From positions 1 to 18,934 of the forward strand of contig JAZRDM010000040.1 of the NCBI GenBank assembly GCA_045660265.1: 18,934 nt of DNA, given 5' to 3'. Below are positions 15,520 through 18,934 of the stretch, in pieces; position 1 is the first letter of the stretch, and each line of letters begins with the position of its first letter. A model generated the notes under the pieces. The model ran no database searches and was not told the origin of the DNA. It was given only the letters and a program-made list of their open reading frames with translations. This DNA is from Scatosoma sp045660265 (GTDB lineage: Bacteria > Bacillota > Clostridia > Christensenellales > Borkfalkiaceae). The position numbers were made by a program, and so were the translations under genes.

Positions 15520-15548
15520 ATTATACAGCCTTTCCCTATTTTTGTCAA
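15520..15548 (-). promoter_or_regulatory. Consensus promoter of the CNNM-galE-ygjP cluster (TTGACA-17-TATAAT)
   Basis: On the minus strand a perfect TTGACA (complement of 15543-15548) and a perfect TATAAT (complement of 15520-15525) are exactly 17 bases apart. The expected start near 15513 gives a leader of about 42 nt. The leader holds a small inverted repeat, AAGAAT (15495-15500) with ATTCTT (15505-15510), ahead of the GGAGA site. This is the best promoter match in the window. Confidence 0.92.
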
Positions 15549-15566
15549 CGCCGATAATGCCCTATT

Positions 15567-15587
15567 TGTATTTTTATTAAAAATACA
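15567..15587 (-). terminator. Weak AT-rich hairpin after oppF
   Basis: TGTATTTTT (15567-15575) pairs with AAAAATACA (15579-15587) around a three-base loop, ten bases beyond the oppF stop at 15597. The stem has only two G-C pairs and no clean U-tract follows, so it may end the opp transcript inefficiently and allow read-through into the CNNM cluster. Confidence 0.4.
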
Positions 15588-15596
15588 TTTAAATTT

Positions 15597-16559
15597 TTAC
15601 CCGTTTTTCTCCTGCTTCTCACCCTTTTTTCTTCTTTTGTCCCGCAAAGCGTACTCTTCTGCCTGATTCGCCGTACATAAAACGAAATGTCCTTTGGAAA
15701 TTTCACGAAATTCTAGTTCTTCTTTTGCGGGAAAATTTTCTTCGTTCGGCTCGTAATGCAAACGAACGCGCGTCTTTTCAGAGACGGGGTCAGGCAAGGG
15801 AATTGCCGACAGCAACGACTGCGTATAAGCGTGCAAAGGATTTTTAAACAGCTCGTTTGCGGCTGCTTGCTCTACAATTCTCCCTTGGTGCATTACGGCA
15901 ATCGTATCCGAAAAATATTTTACAACGGACAAATCATGCGCAATAAAAAGTACGGTGAGGCCAAACTCTTGGCGCAACTCGTTTAACAAATTGATAACCT
16001 GCGCCTGCACGGATACGTCGAGCGCAGAAACAGGCTCATCTGCAATAATAAGCTCGGGGCGCATAATCAGTGCGCGCGCTATCCCGATACGCTGTCGCTG
16101 TCCGCCCGAAAACTCGTGGGGGTAACGCTCGGCATACACTTTATCCAAGCCCACCTTTTCCAACATTTCGCCCACATTCTCTTGTAAAACGCGCCCGTTT
16201 TTCTCGCCGTTGATTTTCAACCCTTCACCCACGATTTCCCGCACCGTCATACGCGGATTTAAAGAAGCGATAGGGTCTTGAAAAATCATTTGCATTTGCC
16301 TAGATTGCGCCTTTGAACGCGTACCTGTCCCTATCCTTTTCCCTTTAAAGTATATTTCCCCGCCCGTTGCCTTGTACAGCCCGATAATCGTTCTTCCCGT
16401 CGTGGTTTTCCCGCAACCCGATTCCCCCACTATAGAAAAAACTTCCCCTTTTTTAATTTCAAAGGAGAGGTCTTGCACTGCTTTGACGGTATGTTTTCCT
16501 TTTTTAAAATGCAACGATAAATTGCTTACTTTTAATAAAACGTCGTCAGCATTCGCCAT
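15597..16559 (-). CDS. oppF: Oligopeptide ABC transporter ATP-binding protein OppF
   Basis: Cytosolic ATPase subunit that, paired with OppD, powers peptide (or related solute) import. The 320 residues contain Walker A GESGCGKT (45-52), Q-loop Gln94 in FQDPIASLNPR, signature FSGGQRQR (150-157), Walker B LIIADE (170-175) with PVSALDVS, and switch His208. The C-terminal oligopeptide-transporter extension carries SAIPLPDP (251-258) and SKGHFVLC (288-295) and ends in a Lys/Glu-rich tail. ATG 16559 is chosen because AAGGAGA lies eight bases upstream; a longer frame from GTG 16586 would translate that ribosome site. The start overlaps the 3' end of oppD by 14 bases, so the two are translationally coupled. 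Peptide as substrate is by family; the binding protein is not in view. Confidence 0.92.
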   Translation of the reverse strand: MANADDVLLKVSNLSLHFKKGKHTVKAVQDLSFEIKKGEVFSIVGESGCGKTTTGRTIIGLYKATGGEIYFKGKRIGTGTRSKAQSRQMQMIFQDPIASLNPRMTVREIVGEGLKINGEKNGRVLQENVGEMLEKVGLDKVYAERYPHEFSGGQRQRIGIARALIMRPELIIADEPVSALDVSVQAQVINLLNELRQEFGLTVLFIAHDLSVVKYFSDTIAVMHQGRIVEQAAANELFKNPLHAYTQSLLSAIPLPDPVSEKTRVRLHYEPNEENFPAKEELEFREISKGHFVLCTANQAEEYALRDKRRKKGEKQEKNG

Positions 16560-17970
16560 CTTTTTTCTCCTTTTCACGTTTCGCACGGCGGATTCGTTTT
16601 TGTAAAATGTCAGGCATTTTTACCTTGGGCGCAGATGGATGCAAAAGCCACGTTGCCGCGGCATGCGTTTCGCTAATCGCCGTCATGGGCGGCTCTTGTT
16701 CAAAATCAATCCGCATGGCGTATTTATTTCTCGGCGCAAAAGCATCTCCTTTAGGCAAACATTGCATATTCGGCGGAGAAAACGGAATACTTTCTAACTT
16801 ATCCTTTGTATTTAAGTCGGGCATTGAACTAAGCAACGCCCACGTATACGGATGCTTGGGCTGATAAAAAATTTCGTCCGCTTTCCCGTATTCTACAATT
16901 TTCCCCGCATACATCACCGCCACTCTGTCCGCCACGTTTGCCACCACCCCCAAATCGTGTGTGATGAATATAACGGATAAATTCCTTTCCCGTTTTAATC
17001 GCTTTATCAACTCTAAAATTTGCGATTGAATGGTAACGTCAAGCGCCGTCGTCGGTTCGTCCGCAATAATCAACCGCGGTTCGCCTGCAAGCGCCATAGC
17101 GATCATAACACGTTGACGCATACCGCCCGACAATTCGTGGGGGTAAGACGCGTAAACGCGTTCGGGCATTGCGATACCAACCAAGTTCAACATCTCGATC
17201 GAGCGTTTTTTCGCAAACTCTTTATTTGCGCCGGGAACGTGCAACAACGACACTTCGTCCAGCTGATCGCCAATGGTGAAGACGGGGTTTAACGACGTCA
17301 TCGGTTCTTGGAATACCATCGCCATTTGTCTACCGCGCAAACGGTACATTTCTTGAATGGGCATTTTTGCGATATCGAACACCGTTTCTTCTTGTTCAAA
17401 TACGCCGATGCCGTCTTCGTTGATTTCTTGAACAGGTTGATAAACGGGGTTGCCTTCTTTGTCAAGCTTGGGCGTGCCGTTTTTGTTGAACACCTGTTCC
17501 ATTACGACGTTGCCGTCTTCGTCCTTTTTGTATACGGGAATGAAATTACCTTTTTCGTCGCGCTTATAGTCGCTGACTTTGAAACGGATTTCCCCTTCTA
17601 CGATTTGACCGGACGGGCCTTGCAACAAACGCATAATGGACATAGACGTAACCGATTTACCGCAGCCCGATTCCCCTACGACGCCAACCGTCGAGTTTAA
17701 GGGAATGTTAAAGCTAACGCCGTTTACTGCCTTGACAACGCCTTGGTCGGTGAAGAAATACGAATTCAAGTTATCCACTTCCAAAATGTTGTTTTCGTCT
17801 TTTAACTGCGTCGTATAAGCCGATTGAGGTAATTTACGCTTCTTTTCCTTTTCTAACTGAGAAACGATTTTCGCGTTCGCACGCGCTATTTCACGAACTT
17901 CTTTACCCGTCAAATAGTTTTTGGACTTACCCGTTTCTTCTTTTTTGAAAATTTTATCAATTATGCCCAT
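16546..17970 (-). CDS. oppD: Oligopeptide ABC transporter ATP-binding protein OppD with an internal insertion
   Basis: Second ATPase subunit of the importer. From ATG 17970 (474 residues): an N-terminal charged extension (about 1-60), Walker A GESGCGKS (99-106), Q-loop Gln221, signature LSGGMRQR (280-287), Walker B LIIADE (300-305), switch His338, and the C-terminal extension with FAPRNKYAM and THAAATWLLHP. Two oddities: about 70 residues (131-200), rich in DExGN-like turns, are inserted between Walker A and the Q-loop; and the Cys residues usual in this extension (RCxYA, CxLxH types) are replaced, leaving Cys404 and the terminal Cys474. This Cys-poor form also occurs in other Bacillota OppD proteins, as I recall. 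AAGGAG ends six bases before ATG 17970, and the oppC stop is two bases upstream. An earlier in-frame start at 18072 would overlap oppC by about 100 bases and is rejected. Confidence 0.92.
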   Translation of the reverse strand: MGIIDKIFKKEETGKSKNYLTGKEVREIARANAKIVSQLEKEKKRKLPQSAYTTQLKDENNILEVDNLNSYFFTDQGVVKAVNGVSFNIPLNSTVGVVGESGCGKSVTSMSIMRLLQGPSGQIVEGEIRFKVSDYKRDEKGNFIPVYKKDEDGNVVMEQVFNKNGTPKLDKEGNPVYQPVQEINEDGIGVFEQEETVFDIAKMPIQEMYRLRGRQMAMVFQEPMTSLNPVFTIGDQLDEVSLLHVPGANKEFAKKRSIEMLNLVGIAMPERVYASYPHELSGGMRQRVMIAMALAGEPRLIIADEPTTALDVTIQSQILELIKRLKRERNLSVIFITHDLGVVANVADRVAVMYAGKIVEYGKADEIFYQPKHPYTWALLSSMPDLNTKDKLESIPFSPPNMQCLPKGDAFAPRNKYAMRIDFEQEPPMTAISETHAAATWLLHPSAPKVKMPDILQKRIRRAKREKEKKDGEC

Positions 17971-17972
17971 GA

Positions 17973-18934
17973 TCATCTCCTTTGTGTCGGGACAAGCGCG
18001 TCGCGGAGACCGTCCCCGATAAAGTTGAAGGCAAGCACGGCGATAATGATACAGAAACCGGAGGGTGCCCATACGTTAAAGTTGTTTTGAAGGATATCGC
18101 TGCGCTTGGAGATGATTTCGATCATCGTACCCCAAGACGAGTACGGGATTTGTACACCAAGCCCCAAGTAGGACAAGGTGGATTCGTACAAGATCATCGA
18201 ACCGAGCGACATCGTCATCGAAACGAGAATTTGCGGTAAAATGTTGGGAATCAAGTGCTTGAAGATACGTCTGGGCGTCGAATAACCCATCGCTTCCGCC
18301 GCAACCATATATTCTTGTTCGCGAAGGTACAGGATTTGACCGCGCACCAAACGCGCCATACCCGGCCACGAGAAGATGGACAAAATACCCATCAACAAGT
18401 AAATATAATACTGCGGTCTTACGTCGTTTGCTTCCAGCACCGTACCGATAATCAACATCAACGGCAGCGTAGGCAAACACATCAATACGTCGCATATACG
18501 CATGATGATATTGTCTACCACGCCGCCGTAATACCCAGCGATACCGCCCAAAATAATACCCAACGCCGACGTTAGGAACACGGCAAGGAAACTAATCGTA
18601 AGCGACAGTCTACCGCCGTACATCAAACGGGTGAAAATGTCCATACCCTGCTCGTCCGTACCGAGAAGGTGATCTCCCGACGGGGGCGCGAGCATATTTA
18701 CGCCCGTGTTGGTAACGATAAGCTGTACGTACAAAATCTCGCCGTTGTCATCGCGTACTTCTTCCACGGAATATTCTACCGCGCCGGCACGGTCGGAATC
18801 CGTTTCCGACCACTGGTTGTAAAAGACAGGCCCCATCCAGCAGAACAGGAACAAAGACGCAAGCATGACCAACCCTACCACGGACAACTTCGAGCGGAAA
18901 AATCTTCTCAAAATCATTCTGGTCGGGGACATAA
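17973..18934 (-). CDS. oppC: Oligopeptide ABC transporter permease OppC (5' end probably outside the window)
   Basis: Inner subunit of the DppC/OppC permease family. From the ATG at 18932: an N-terminal OppC segment MSPTRMILRRFFRSK followed by TM1 (about 17-35). A long periplasmic-side segment (about 36-95) ends in HLLGTDEQGMDIF, the usual OppC motif. The permease core has helices at about 107-134, 145-166, 176-193, 232-258 and 290-307. The EAA loop that contacts the ATPases is EAMGYSTPRRIFKHLIPN (213-230). Related proteins usually have extra residues before the SPxRMxLRRF stretch, so the reading frame probably continues past the right edge, although the ATG at 18932 could be the start. The stop at 17973 lies two bases before the oppD start. 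oppB and a binding-protein gene are expected to the right. Confidence 0.92.
   Translation of the reverse strand, partial: MSPTRMILRRFFRSKLSVVGLVMLASLFLFCWMGPVFYNQWSETDSDRAGAVEYSVEEVRDDNGEILYVQLIVTNTGVNMLAPPSGDHLLGTDEQGMDIFTRLMYGGRLSLTISFLAVFLTSALGIILGGIAGYYGGVVDNIIMRICDVLMCLPTLPLMLIIGTVLEANDVRPQYYIYLLMGILSIFSWPGMARLVRGQILYLREQEYMVAAEAMGYSTPRRIFKHLIPNILPQILVSMTMSLGSMILYESTLSYLGLGVQIPYSSWGTMIEIISKRSDILQNNFNVWAPSGFCIIIAVLAFNFIGDGLRDALVPTQRR

Noticed and set aside
16560..16586. N-terminal extension of OppF from GTG 16586
   Set aside because: Its codons include the AAGGAGA ribosome site of the ATG at 16559 and encode only a basic stretch absent from OppF proteins.
17971..18072. N-terminal extension of OppD by 34 residues
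   Set aside because: It would overlap oppC by about 100 bases, has no family similarity, and a strong AAGGAG site sits directly before ATG 17970.
16546..18934. Suspicion of horizontal transfer for the opp genes because they look somewhat more GC-rich than the left part
   Set aside because: Ribosome sites and codon style match the rest, no integrase, repeat or tRNA edge is visible, and I could not compute composition reliably.
1..18934. Search by eye for CRISPR repeats, tRNA/rRNA, insertion sequences, toxin-antitoxin and defence genes
   Set aside because: No regularly spaced repeats, cloverleaf-like sequences, transposase motifs or defence-type domains were seen; all large frames are assigned to known families.

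Overview
The window looks like ordinary chromosome from a Gram-positive, fairly AT-rich member of the Bacillota, most likely an anaerobic clostridial lineage; a gut-type, Christensenellales-like relative is possible, but this is only an impression. Reasons: strong AGGAGG/AAGGAG ribosome sites, sigma-A promoters matching TTGACA-17-TATAAT, AT-rich intergenic spacers, a two-gene SUF-type Fe-S unit instead of a full suf or isc operon, a fused ABC ATPase/permease beside a MarR regulator, and an Opp-type ABC importer. I see no tRNA, rRNA, CRISPR array, insertion sequence or phage gene. Coding density is high and no gene-free stretch exceeds 300 bases; the largest gap is 7716-7975.

Layout. Bases 1-186 form a divergent promoter region: a strong leftward promoter and a GGAGG site belong to a gene starting just outside the left edge. 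Rightward from 202 lies a membrane-anchored protein with duplicated YegP (DUF1508) domains. It converges on the leftward lemA-DUF2207 pair (4061-1497) across a symmetrical bidirectional terminator. Further right, also leftward, are a small DUF378 membrane protein (4413-4186) and a MarR-ABC exporter operon (7715-4533), each closed by its own hairpin. The 7716-7975 spacer holds the divergent promoters of marR and of a rightward M18 aminopeptidase (7976-9241). That gene converges on a second M18 aminopeptidase (10685-9309) across another bidirectional terminator.

From 15471 to 9309, six leftward genes follow closely: a CNNM/CorC transporter-like protein, galE, a YgjP-type metalloprotein, sufC, a sufB/sufD-like scaffold and the second M18 peptidase. 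They start at a consensus promoter at 15548-15520. No convincing terminator lies between them until 9289-9263, though sufC may have its own extended -10 promoter. From the right edge to 15597 run oppC (cut by the window edge), oppD and oppF, leftward and translationally coupled; the solute-binding protein and OppB are presumably further right.

Functional picture: peptide import (Opp) and two cytosolic M18 aminopeptidases fit amino-acid recovery from peptides. SufC plus SufB/D form a minimal Fe-S assembly core. GalE supplies UDP-galactose and, judging by one active-site residue, possibly UDP-GalNAc. The MarR-ABC pair looks like a regulated exporter or envelope-stress module. I did not find an obviously new multi-gene system. 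The most unusual items are the duplicated YegP membrane protein, the repeat-like insertion inside OppD, the minimal Fe-S unit, and the hairpin-bearing leader at the left edge.
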